Assembly: GCF_000801105.2 (NCBI RefSeq)
Contig: NC_079516.1
Span: 31,206,790-31,270,789, forward strand
Direction of reading: 5' to 3'
Length of the DNA: 64,000 nt
Origin: Raphanus sativus
Lineage: Eukaryota > Streptophyta > Magnoliopsida > Brassicales > Brassicaceae
The translations under genes were made by a program, and so were the position numbers. Below the pieces are notes generated by a model. It made no database searches and was not told the DNA's origin. It was given only the letters and a program-made list of their open reading frames with translations. Numbering within the stretch: the first letter of the stretch is position 1; the number at the start of each line of letters is the position of its first letter. Positions 1 to 9,600 of the stretch are shown in pieces.

Positions 1-1201
1 TCCTCAGGGCGTCGATGGCGACTCTGTCGCTGAGGCCTGTTACCCTAGACATCACGAGTTTGAACCTCCTTATGTAGTCTCGGAGCGGTTCGTCCTCTTT
101 TTGAATTAGACTCCAAAGGTCTACGTCGGAAGTTTCCCTGTCCATGAAAATGGAGAATTGCTTCAGAAAAGCTGAAGCAAGCTGGCGGAAACTTCCGATG
201 GAGTTTCTTTTCAAATGTGAGAACCACTCGAGCGCAGCACCTCTGAGGTTCTCGACGAACAGGAGACAGCAGCCGACGTCCTTTTCCCGCTCCGGAAGTT
301 TAGACCTTGCCATCGCAATCTGGAAAGACTGCAGATGTGCCTTTGGATATGTGGTTCCATCGTAGGTGGGAAGCTTTATTTTCCCAGGATCTGAGACTCG
401 TGCTTCCGTGATTCGAGAGGTGAACGGAGTTTTTCTCGACTCCTCGAGGAGCAGGTCGATCTCGGGGGCAGTGTTGGTCGCGTGGTGAATCTGCGATTTT
501 ACCGCTTTCACCTCGGCTGCAGTTTTGGCGATGTACTCGCGCAAATCGTGGATCTTGTTGGCGCCGTTCGCGCTTCTTTGTCTACGTTGGCTGCGATAGG
601 CCCGAGTCTGGTCCTCAGCCAACCTTTCTTGCTCTGACCAGTAGAGGTCTTCTTCCTCTTCTGTCATGGGTTTTTCGAAGGCTGCCGCAAGTCGAGCTGA
701 CTGACTTCGGGTCCTTCTGTGGTGGAGGTCGGCGTCTTCGTCGGACGGGTCCGATTGATCGCTGATATCCAGATTGATTCTTTCGACGTCGTCTCCTTCG
801 TTGTCCCTTGCGGGAGGTGGGAGGTTGCCCGTCGTTTTCTTCTGCCCCGTCGGAGTGGTATCGTCAGGGACGAGTTCCGGGGATTTTCTCGGGGCATCTT
901 TCTCTTGGTCTCCGGAAGTTCCGAAGTCGAGTCTCCTGACACGCCTCACCTTGGTGGATCCGCGCGGGAGTTTGCTTTTCGCTGTTAAGGTATTGACCTG
1001 TTTAGCGAGTGAAGCCATTAGTTTCTCTTGTTCTTCCGACCGTTTCTGGGCGGTGGCGAACAGTTCCTTCACCTGGTCCAGCATCGCGGTGTTTGCCTCG
1101 GCAGTGACCGTCGATACGTTTCCGTCAGGAGTCTTCTCAGCGTTGACATCGACGGCTGGTCCGTCGTGTGTTTGCTTGTCTTTTTCCACGTTAACAGACA
1201 T
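1..1201 (-). CDS. gag polyprotein, open to window edge (element D)
   Basis: From the ATG at 1201 the minus-strand frame is open for 400 codons with no stop and continues past base 1. The start sits about 50 bases inside the element from the primer-binding site, as expected for gag. The N-terminal part is charged and low in complexity; around 680-560 (plus coordinates) it becomes rich in Glu, Arg and Gln and is probably helical. The last 120 codons before the window edge are a retrotrans_gag-type capsid domain: HLQSFQIAM, then [14 protein letters not shown] near 205-245, then [10 protein letters not shown] and [11 protein letters not shown]. The protein would form the virus-like particle in the cytoplasm. 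It is homologous to the decayed gag at 29136-30230. It lacks obvious lesions, unlike every other gag here. I did not see the zinc knuckle, which should lie to the left. Confidence 0.85.
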   Translation of the reverse strand, partial: MSVNVEKDKQTHDGPAVDVNAEKTPDGNVSTVTAEANTAMLDQVKELFATAQKRSEEQEKLMASLAKQVNTLTAKSKLPRGSTKVRRVRRLDFGTSGDQEKDAPRKSPELVPDDTTPTGQKKTTGNLPPPARDNEGDDVERINLDISDQSDPSDEDADLHHRRTRSQSARLAAAFEKPMTEEEEDLYWSEQERLAEDQTRAYRSQRRQRSANGANKIHDLREYIAKTAAEVKAVKSQIHHATNTAPEIDLLLEESRKTPFTSRITEARVSDPGKIKLPTYDGTTYPKAHLQSFQIAMARSKLPEREKDVGCCLLFVENLRGAALEWFSHLKRNSIGSFRQLASAFLKQFSIFMDRETSDVDLWSLIQKEDEPLRDYIRRFKLVMSRVTGLSDRVAIDALR

Positions 1202-1247
1202 GCTTAACTGGGCGTGCGTAGTTGCGAGAAAGATAAATCCGTGAATC

Positions 1248-1265
1248 CCCCTCCTTCTAGCGCCA
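1248..1265 (-). other. primer-binding site of element D
   Basis: Minus-strand TGGCGCTAGAAGGAGGGG lies three bases inside the LTR end. Ending in TGG, it would pair with a tRNA 3' CCA. The same motif follows the LTRs of I and H, and a variant follows E. Tat-family sites have been described as matching an asparagine tRNA (from memory); I cannot confirm the tRNA here. Confidence 0.8.
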
Positions 1266-1646
1266 AACTGTGGGAACCGAAATTCGCACTGTCGATTTTA
1301 GTTAAGTTAAAACGTAGGAAAACTAAGTTGACCTAGTTTTCCCCGAGGATCCCGGTTATCTGCTGGGCCACGCACGACAAAGTTAATACGAGTCTAGTTT
1401 GGGAATAAATGCGTAAAATAAAGAGAGCAAAAAGAAAGAATCTTATTTCTGAATCTGCGGGAGCGTTGGACAACAGGTCGAGATCTCGGCCGCAAGAGCT
1501 GTCGATCGTCGCTAGTCTCAAAACCTAGATCTAACCTAGTTGAGTCGCAGCTCGCTAAAAAAGGAAATAAGCGCCTAAGTTCTAAGTTGCTCTGGAGTGG
1601 TTTCTTTCTTCTGATTTCGGATCCCCCTTCTTCTGCTCCTAGCTTT

Positions 1647-1655
1647 GCTTATATA
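1647..1655 (-). promoter_or_regulatory. TATA box of LTR D
   Basis: Minus-strand TATATAAGC within GGGAGTATATAAGC. The GGAGTATATAA context recurs in LTRs I, H and C, always in the second half of the LTR, which supports it as the core promoter. Confidence 0.65.
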
Positions 1656-1740
1656 CTCCCATATGACGGTCTATTCTTGATGGGATGAGTCTGCCGCAGG
1701 CTGGACTTTTTCCATTTTCGTCGGCTTTCGCGTTTATCGG

Positions 1741-1830
1741 GAAAGTTGACATTTATCTTTTCGGAAAGTTGACATTTATCTTTTCGGAAAGTTGACATTT
1801 ATCTTATCGGAAGTTTAACATTTATCTTGT
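1741..1830 (-). repeat. four 23-bp direct repeats upstream of the TATA box
   Basis: Copies begin at 1741, 1764, 1787 and 1810 with the core GTTGACATTTATCTT; the fourth is diverged. Related 22-bp repeats sit upstream of the TATA box in LTRs I (4289-4332) and H (49259-49324, 55544-55609). Confidence 0.85.
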
Positions 1831-2192
1831 CAGACGAAGATAATTGTAAACCGTCGTATCTATCCTTTTAGAAAATCGTAAATGGGTCGTCCGATCGGGT
1901 TTGGTCCCTTTCGGGCCGTCTTCTGGACTTCCGCTATTTTCTACGATTTCTTTGAAAGAATGCTCCTACTTGGATGTCGAGTCTTTCGGAAGATCGTCGA
2001 TCCATTGCCGAGGCGAATGGTGTTTTAAGATAACCATCGCCGTTTTATACGAAGTCTTTCTGTCCGTTGACGTCTTATGGGTTCTTCGAAATCCTAGAGC
2101 AGAAGAAGGAGTTTTGTTTGCGGGGACTCGGAAAGTCGCAAAACACGGATTTCTAGCGACCTGGAGGCCTAGAACTTATGCACGAAGACTAA

Positions 2193-2345
2193 CCGTCCGG
2201 CGACCCGAGCCAGCAAGGGGCTAGCCGCCCGGCGACCACGGCCAGCCCGGGCGCTAGCCGCCGGCGGCCACGGCCAGCACGGGGCTAGCCGCCCGGCGGC
2301 CACGGCCAGCACGGGCGCTAGCCGCCGGCGGCCACGGCCACGACC
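2193..2345 (-). repeat. GC-rich minisatellite in LTR D
   Basis: Units of about 31-32 bp (minus-strand core GCTGGCCGTGGCCGCCGG), alternating between a CCGGCGGCTAG and a CCGGGCGGCTAG variant. This is a short array of the repeat seen in E, H and G. Confidence 0.9.
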
Positions 2346-2585
2346 GGAGTCGGCTGCTCGTTTCCTTCGGTTTGTGCGTGTTTTTGCGTTTTTAGTTTTT
2401 CCGTAGATTTTTCCTTGTGTAGAAAATGTCTCTAGCTGTTGATTTCGAGATGATTAATCTCGAACTTAATATTTTCCCGAGGTTTCTCGATTAACAATTA
2501 GTCTCTCGAGGTTGCTCTAACATTTTTCATGTTTTTCCGAGACTTTCGGACATCGATTTCATCTTGACCGATTTTGACCCCAACA

Positions 2586-3130
2586 ATAAAAAGTGGGATA
2601 TCTTCTTAATCGCAACTCCTATGAGATTTATTCAACTTCCTGGTTATTCCCCACTGATTAGTGGTTCCCAATCAAGCTTCTTACATCGTGGTTCATCCTG
2701 GTTTGATAAGTATCAGGAAGATATTGCCATATGTCCGAATAGGCTAATCTGGAATCACCTGGATAGAAAGTGGGATACCTTTTCCTCACAACTCCTATGC
2801 GATTTATTCAACTTCCTTGTTACTCTCCACTGATTAGTGGTTCCCAATTAAGCTTCTTACATATTGGTTTATCATGGTTTGATAAGAATCATGAAGATAT
2901 TGCCATATGTCCGAACATGCTAATCTGGAATCACATGGATAGAAAGTGGGATATCTTCTTACTCACAACTCCTATGAGATTTATTCAACTTCCTGGTTAT
3001 TCTCCCTCGATTAGTGGTTCCCAATCAAGCTTCTTACATCGTGGTTCATCCTGGATTGATTAGAATCAAGAAGATATTACCATATGTCCGAACAGGCTAA
3101 TCTGGAATCACCTGGATAGAAAGTGGGATA
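2586..3130 (-). repeat. 177-bp centromeric-type satellite, inverted fragment
   Basis: About three monomers of the main array's satellite, in reverse orientation. On the left it is cut by the LTR of element D. On the right it stops at GTGGGATATCT, where the LTR of element I begins. The monomer at about 2776-2953 shares rare variants (CCATGTG, GAGAGTAACAAGG, GAGGAAAA) with the first monomer right of element I (6622-6798), so the two flanks are close relatives. Confidence 0.93.
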
Positions 3131-3234
3131 TCTCGAAATCAACGGCTAAGATTATTTCTTATCTACGGATTTTCCGCAAAACAATCACTGAAAGGAAAAA
3201 CGGAAATAAAACAAGCACGACCACGACATAGCTG

Positions 3235-3905
3235 CGCTCAGACAGACGTCCCGATTCTGCAAGACGGGCGCCCAGACCCGCGTCCTGGGCGTCGGGCGCC
3301 CAAACTCACATCCTGGGCGCCGGGCATGCAGACGGACGTCCCGTTTCTGCACGCCGGGAGCCCAGACTCACGTTCTGGGCGCCCAGACTCACGTTCTGGG
3401 CGCCGGGCGTGCAGACGGACGTCCCATTTTTGCATGCCGGGCGCCCAGATTCGCGTCTTGGGCGCCGGGCGTCCAGAAGGTCGTCCTGTTTCTGCACGCC
3501 GGACGCCCAGACTCACGTCCTGGGCGCCGGGCGTCCAGACAGACGTCCCGTTTCTGTTTGCCGGGCGCCCGACTCGCATCCTGGGCGCCAGGCATCCAGC
3601 CGGAAGTCTCGTTTTTGCTCGTCGGGCGCTCAGACTCGCGTCCTGGGCGCCCAGACTTACGTTCTGGGCGCTGGGCGTCCAGACGGACGTCCCGTTTCTG
3701 CTCGCCGGGCGCCCAGGACGTGCCCAGACTTACGTTCTGGGCGCCGGGAGTCCAGACGGACGTCCCGTTTCTGCACGCCGGGTGCCCAGACTCGCGTCCT
3801 AGGCGCCGGGCGCCAAGACTCACATCATGGGCGCCGGGCGTGCAGACGGACGTCCCGTTTCTGCGGGCCGGGGGCCCAGACTTCGATCCTGGGCGCCGGG
3901 CTATG
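3235..3905 (+). repeat. GC-rich minisatellite in LTR I (different unit from D/E/H/G)
   Basis: About 11 imperfect copies of a roughly 60-bp unit built from GACGGACGTCCCGTTTCTG and CGCCCAGACTCACGTCCTGG with GGCGCCGGGCG links. It occupies the same place in the LTR as the CCGTGCTGGCCG arrays of other subfamilies but does not share their sequence. Long open frames on both strands here are by-products of GC-rich repetition. Confidence 0.88.
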
Positions 3906-4417
3906 GGTCGTTCGGTGAGTACGGCCCATTTTCCTATACTTTGCATCCTTGCTTAAAATCGTGAATCTAAAACTCCCGTTTCGTTTCAATCGGAATCGTC
4001 GGGTATGTTTCAGAAAACCGCGAAAGGTTCGATTGATGGACAGATTTCGATTCATCGTATAAGACGGTGACAGTTATCTTAAACACCAATTATCTCAACT
4101 ATACGAGGAATTGGGGATCTTTCGGAAGATCGATATCGTGACAAAGTTACTTTCTCGGAAAAATCGTAAAAATGTCAAAAGTCTAAAGAACAGCCCGAAA
4201 GGGTCCAAACTTGACCGAACGGCCCATTTACAATTTCTAAACTAAATTCGAGATAAGTACGACGGTTTGTATTTATCTTCACATAACAAGATAAATTTCA
4301 AGTTTCCTGAAGATAAATGTCAAGTTTCCCGATAAGCATGAAATATCGACGTAAATGGAAAAAGCCCGATTCGCAGCAGATTTGGCCCAAAGGGAGAATA
4401 TACCGTCTTAAGAGGAG

Positions 4418-4426
4418 TATATAAAG
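4418..4426 (+). promoter_or_regulatory. TATA box of LTR I
   Basis: TATATAAAG in the conserved GGAGTATATAAAG context, about 350 bp before the LTR end. Confidence 0.65.
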
Positions 4427-4773
4427 AAGCTTGGGGGCAAGGAGCAGAGGCATCAGAGCAAATCCGAGATTTAGAGACTTAGAGAATTCCTGTTAGCTTA
4501 GAGAAATTAGGGCTTAGGTGGTTAGACTAGCAAGGCAAGGCTTAGGACGTTTTACTGCCTGCAGCTCTATATTTCCTGGCGCAGCATATCTCTTCTCTTT
4601 TTGGAGAAACTTTATATTCGTATCATTCAATTAATAAAACGCCTCCAAGCGACTTTCTATTTACGATTTGTCTTCTGTCCTTCTTTTTCGATTTCGTGTG
4701 GTTAAGCAGAGAATCCGGACCTTCAGGGAAAGTCAGGTAAAAATCGACAGTGCGAATTTCGGTTCCCACAGTT

Positions 4774-4791
4774 TGGCGCTAGAAGGAGGGG
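4774..4791 (+). other. primer-binding site of element I
   Basis: TGGCGCTAGAAGGAGGGG, three bases after the LTR end CACA at 4770. Confidence 0.8.
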
Positions 4792-4837
4792 GGTCGGATT
4801 CTCTAACTCAAAAACAGCCGGTCGATTAAGATTCAGC

Positions 4838-5311
4838 ATGACCATGTCGTCTGTCCGCAACATCGTGTCGTTCGAGGATCGAGCAATGGCTAGTCAAGCC
4901 AAACCTCGCGACAACCTCGTCGTAATCGAACTTACAATTCAGGACATCGACGTAGCAAGTATATTGGTAGACACCGGATGCTCGGCCAATATTATCTATA
5001 AGAGAACCCTCGAGAGAATGGGGATCGATCTAAACACTGTCACAGACGATCCCAGTCCAGTAGTTGGACTCTCGGGAAACACTACAATGACCCTCGGCTC
5101 GATTGATCTCTCAGTCAAAGCCGGGAGCGTCACCAAAAATGTGGAATTCCTGGTGGTCGACGGTCCAACAGCGTATAACGTGATCGTAGGAACTCCATGG
5201 TTGAATTCCATGCGGGCGATCCCCTCAACATTCCACCTTTGCCTCAAGTTTCCAACTCCTTCCGGGGTCGAAACAATACAAGGGGATCGGAAGTATCGCA
5301 AGTCTGCCTAG
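4838..5311 (+). pseudogene. retroviral-type aspartic protease, gag deleted upstream
   Basis: An open frame of 157 codons from ATG 4838 to TAG 5309. It carries the protease active site ILVDTGCSANIIY (Asp codon at 4970) and the downstream GTPWLNSMRAIPSTFHLCLKF region typical of Tat proteases; it is homologous to 30184-30855. The enzyme normally matures the Gag-Pol polyprotein. Only about 25 residues precede the domain and they are not gag-like, so a deletion appears to have fused the gag start region to the end of gag. After 5311 the linker continues in other frames (the stretch around 5300-5380 resembles the linker in element C), implying frameshifts before RT resumes. Confidence 0.82.
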
Positions 5312-5323
5312 CCGCTGGGTTAA

Positions 5324-6621
5324 AACAAGAAAACTCAGAGATCGAAACCCCCCGAAAAAAAGCAAACGGTTCACGAACCAGCATTGCAAGACTCCCCGGA
5401 GGTCTCCTGGCAGTCGCAAAGAGCTGAAGCCACAGAAGGGAAGCGTGAACCTACCTGCGAGCTGGTAGTCTCGATCTGCCTCGACGAGTCTTACCCAGAC
5501 CGATGCGTCGAAATCGGAGCCAATCTCCGCGAACCGCTAAGAGCAGAGCTCATAGCGTGTCTCAAGAAGAACCTCAATATGTTCGCTTGGACCGCGGAAG
5601 ATATGCCGGGAATCGACATCAGCATAACATGTCACGAACTTAACATCGACCCGACTCACAAACCCGTTAAACCAAAGAGACGGAAGCTGGGACCCGAACG
5701 TGCCACTGTGGTTAATGAGGAAGTCGAAAAGCTCCTCAAAGTGGGGTCGATAACAGAAGTTAGATATCCCAACTGGCTTGCCAATCCCGTCGTAGTTAAA
5801 AAGAAAAATGGCAAGTGGCGAGTATGCGTCGACTTTACCGATCTCAATAAGGCATGCTCAAAGGACTGTTTTCCGCTTCCGCATATCGATCGACTGGTCA
5901 AAGCAACCGCGGGGAACAAGCTCTTTTCATTCATGGACGCTTTCTCCGGTTACAATCAGATCATGATGAACCCCGACGATCGCGAAAAAACCGCATTTAT
6001 CACCGATCGCGGAACATATTGCTACAAAGTAATGCCGTTCGGTCTTAAGAACGCTGGTGCCACATATCAACGTCTAGTCAACCGGATGTTTTCCAAACAA
6101 CTCGGAAAAACCATGGAAGTGTATATCGATGATATACTCGTAAAATCCCTTGACGAACGCGATCATATAACTCACCTAGAAGAGTGTTTCGCAAGGCTGA
6201 ACCAGCATAACATGAAACTTAACCCGGCAAAATGCAGGTTCGCAGTAGCATCGGGAGAGTTCCTCGGTTACCTCGTGACATTTCGCGGGATCGAGGCCAA
6301 TCCAAAACAAATCGACGCACTGATAGAACTGGTCTCCACGAGAACCAAACGAGAAGTCCAAAGATTAACCAGAAGAGTCGCGGCTTTGAATCGTTTCATC
6401 TCGCGCTCCACCGATAAGTGCCTTTCGTTTTACGAAACGTTGAAAAGAAATAAAAAGTTTGAGTGGTCGGAGGAATGTGAGAAGGCTTTCCAACAGCTGA
6501 AACATTACCTGGCCACTCCTCCCGTTCTCGCAAAACCGGTAGAGGGCGAACCTTTATTCCTCTATATCGCGGTCTTCGCATCGGCAGTCAGTGGCGTTTT
6601 GATACGAGAAGAACGCGGAAG
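5324..6621 (+). pseudogene. reverse transcriptase (Tat lineage), truncated before RNase H
   Basis: The frame is open from 5324 to the satellite junction and reads through into satellite to 6742. In order: linker, ITCHELNIDP and KPKRRKLGPERA near 5625-5700, NPVVVKKKNGKWRVCVDF near 5784-5835, FPLPHIDRL, FMDAFSGYNQI near 5930-5960, KVMPFGLKNAGATYQRLV near 6030-6080, the catalytic YIDD at 6123-6134, then thumb and connection. It ends after SAVSGVLIREERG, the first strand of RNase H, where satellite begins at about 6622. The RT core looks undamaged, but without RNase H, integrase and a 3' LTR it cannot be autonomous. No ATG is needed, since this would be made as a polyprotein. Confidence 0.88.
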
Positions 6622-9600
6622 ATATCCCACTTTCTATCCATGTGATTCCAGATTAGCATGTTCGGACATATGGCAATATCTTCGTGATTCTTATCAAACC
6701 AGGATAAACCAATATGTAAGAAGCTTGATTGGGAACCACTAATCAGTGGAGAGTAACAAGGAAGTTGAATAAATCTCATAGGAGTTGTGAGGAAAAACAT
6801 ATCCCACTTTCTATCCAGGTGATTCTAGATTAGCCTGTTCGGACATATGGCAATATCTTTATGATTCTTATCAAACCAGGATGACCCACGATGTAAGAAG
6901 CTTGATTGGGAACCACTAATCAGTGGAGAACAACCAGGAAGTTGAATAAATCTCATAGGAGTTGTGAGTAAGAAGATATCTCACTTTCTATCCAGATGAT
7001 TCCAGATTAGCATGTTCGGACATATGCCATTATCTTTATGATTCTTATCAGACCAGGATGAACCAATATGTAAGAAACTTGATTGGGAACCACTAATCAG
7101 TGGAGAGTAACAAGGAAGTTGAATAAATCTCATAGGAATTGTGAGGAAGAAGATATCCCACTTTCTATCCCGGTGATTCCAGATTAGCCTGTTCGGACAT
7201 ATGGCAATATCTTCATGATTCTTATCGAACCAGGATGAACCACGATGTAAGAAGCTTTATTTGGAACCACTAATCAGTGGAGAATAACCAGGAAGTTGAA
7301 TAAATCTCATAGGAGTTGTGAGTAAGAAGATATCCCACTTTCTATCCAGATGATTCCTGATTAGCCTGTTCGGACATATGCCGTTATCTTCATGATTCTT
7401 ATCAAACCAGGATGAACCACGATGTAAGAAGCTTTATTTGGAACCACTAATCAGTGGAGAATAACCAGGAAGTTGAATAAATCTCATAGGAGTTGTGAGT
7501 AAGAAGACATCCCACTTTCTATCCGGATGGTTCCAGATTAGCCTGTTCGGACATATGGCATTTTTTCATGATTCTTATCAAACCAGGATGAAACACGATG
7601 TAAGAAACTTTATTTGGAACCAATAATCAATGGAGAATGACCAGGAAGTTGAATAAATCTCATAGGAGTTGTGAGAAAGAAAATATCCCAGTTTTTATCC
7701 AGGTGATTCCAGATTAGCCTGTTCGGACATATGACAATATCTTCATGAGTCTTATCAAACCAGGATGAACCACATTATAAGAAGCTTTATTTGGAACCAC
7801 TAATCAGTGTAGAATAACCAGGAAGTTGAATAAATCTCATAAGTGTTGTGAGTAAGAAGATATCCCAATTTCTATCCAGATGATTCCAAATTAGCATGTT
7901 TGGACATATTCCATTATCTTCATGATTCTTATAAAACCAGGATGAACCAATATGTAAGAAGCTTGATTGGGAACCACTAATCAGTGGAGAATAACCAGGA
8001 AGTTGAATAAATCTCATAAGTGTTGTGAGTAAGTAGATATCCCACTTTCTATCCAGATGATTCCAGATTACCTGTTCGGACATATGGTAATATCTTCATG
8101 ATTCTTATCAAACCAGGATAAACCAATATGTAAGAAGCTTGATTGGGAACCACTAATCAGTGGAGAATAACCAGGAAGTTGAATAAATCTCATAGGAGTT
8201 GTTAGTAAGAAGATATCCCACTTTTTATCCGGATGATTCCAAATTAACCTGTTCGGACATATGGCATTATCTTCATGATTCTTATCAAACCAGGATGAAC
8301 CACGATGTAAGAAGCTTTATTTGGAAACACTAATTAATGGAGAATAACCAGGAAGTTTAATAAATCTCATAGGAGTTGTGAGAAAGAAAATATCCCACTT
8401 TCTATCCACGTGATTCCAGATTAGCCTGTTCGGACATATGGCAATATCTTCATGATTCTTATCAAACCAGGATGAACCACGATCTAAGAAGCTTTATTTG
8501 GAACCACTAATCAGTGGATAATAACCAGGAAGTTGAATAAATCTCATAAGTGTTGTAAGCAAGAAGATATCCCACCTTTTTCCAGGTGATTCCAGATTAG
8601 CCTGTTCGGACATATGCCATTATCTTCATGATTCTTATCAAACCAGGATGAACAAATATGTAAGAAACTTGATTGGTAACCACTAATCAGTGGAGAATAA
8701 CCAGGAAGTTAAATAAATCTAAGAGGAGTTGTGAGTAAGAAGATATCCCGCTTTCTATCCAGGTGATTCCAGATTAGCCTGTTCGGACATATGGTAATAT
8801 CTTCATGATTCTTATCAAACCAGGATGAACCAATATGTAAGAAGCTTGATTGGGGACCACTAATCAGTGGACAATAACCAGGAAGTTTAATAAATCTCAT
8901 AGGAGTTGTGAATAAGAAGATATCCCACTTTCTATCCAGATGATTCTAGATTAGCCTGTTCGGACATATGCCATTATCTTCATGATTCCTATGAAACCAG
9001 GATGAACCAATATGTAAAAAGCTTCATTGGGAACCACTAATCAGTGGAGAGTAACAAGGAATTTGAATAAATCTCATAGGAGTTGTGAGGAAGAAGATAT
9101 CCCACTTTCTATCCATGTGATTCCAGATTAGCATGTTCTGACATATGGCAATATCTTCATGATTCTTATCAAACCAGGATAAACCAATATGTAAGAAGCT
9201 TGATTTGGAACCACTAATCAGTGGAGAAGAACAAGGAAGTTGAATAAATCTCATAGGAGTTGTGAGGAAAATCATATCCCACTTTCTATCCAGGTGATTC
9301 CAGATTAGCTTGTTCGGACATATGGCAATATCTTCATGATTCTTATAAAACCAGGATGAACCACGATGTAAGAAGCTTGATTAGGAACCACTAATCATTG
9401 GAGAATAACCAGGAAGGTGAATAAATCTCATAGGAGTTTTGACTAAGAAGATATCCCACTTTCTATCCAAATATTCCAGATTAGCATGTTCAGACATATA
9501 CCATTATCTTCATGATTCTTATCAGAACCAGGATGAACCAATATGTAAGAAACTTGATTGGGAACCACTAATCAGTGGAGAGTAACAAGGAAGTTAAATA

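Larger units (their letters stand above)
1..2585 (-). mobile_element. Tat-type Ty3/gypsy retrotransposon D, 5' part
   Basis: Read on the minus strand, the order is LTR (2585 to 1269), primer-binding site, then an open gag running off the left edge. The LTR begins TGTTGGGGTCAAAATCGG and ends TTCCCACA. Its right flank (2586 onward) is satellite DNA, so the element inserted into the satellite. The LTR matches the plus-strand LTR at 63261-64000 closely, so D and G belong to one subfamily. Lineage (Tat/Retand) is inferred from the gag and from related pol sequence in element I. The 3' end lies outside the window, so neither the target-site duplication nor LTR divergence can be scored. Confidence 0.88.
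1269..2585 (-). repeat. 5' LTR of element D
   Basis: A 1317-bp LTR, TG...CA bounded, on the minus strand. In transcription order it holds the conserved 5' end, a GC-rich minisatellite (about 2345-2193), four 23-bp repeats (1830-1741), a TATA box (1655-1647) and U5. It shares its first ~240 bp almost base for base with LTR G at 63261. Confidence 0.88.
3131..4770 (+). repeat. 5' LTR of element I, start truncated
   Basis: About 1640 bp, ending GGTTCCCACA. The expected TGTTGGGG start is missing; the sequence picks up at ATCTCGAAATCAACGG, which overlaps the satellite's GATATCT. It contains a GC-rich minisatellite (3235-3905), two 22-bp repeats (4289-4332) and a TATA box at 4418. Confidence 0.82.
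3131..6621 (+). mobile_element. Tat-type Ty3/gypsy fragment I (LTR-protease-RT, no gag)
   Basis: A plus-strand element with a 5' LTR lacking about its first 20 bases, a primer-binding site, a protease reading frame and reverse transcriptase, ending abruptly at the start of RNase H where satellite DNA begins. Gag is absent: the protease frame starts 68 bases after the LTR. Integrase and 3' LTR are also absent. The RT sequence (KWRVCVDFTDLNKA, FSGYNQI, YIDD) has the wording of the Tat/Retand lineage. Both ends abut satellite, in opposite orientations. Confidence 0.88.

Noticed and set aside
774..1244. 156-codon plus-strand frame and other plus-strand frames in 1-1250
   Set aside because: Shadows of the minus-strand gag of element D, which carries the recognisable capsid domain.
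3238..3946. Several overlapping long frames on both strands (up to 185 codons)
   Set aside because: They lie wholly in the GC-rich minisatellite of LTR I, where stops are rare on all frames.
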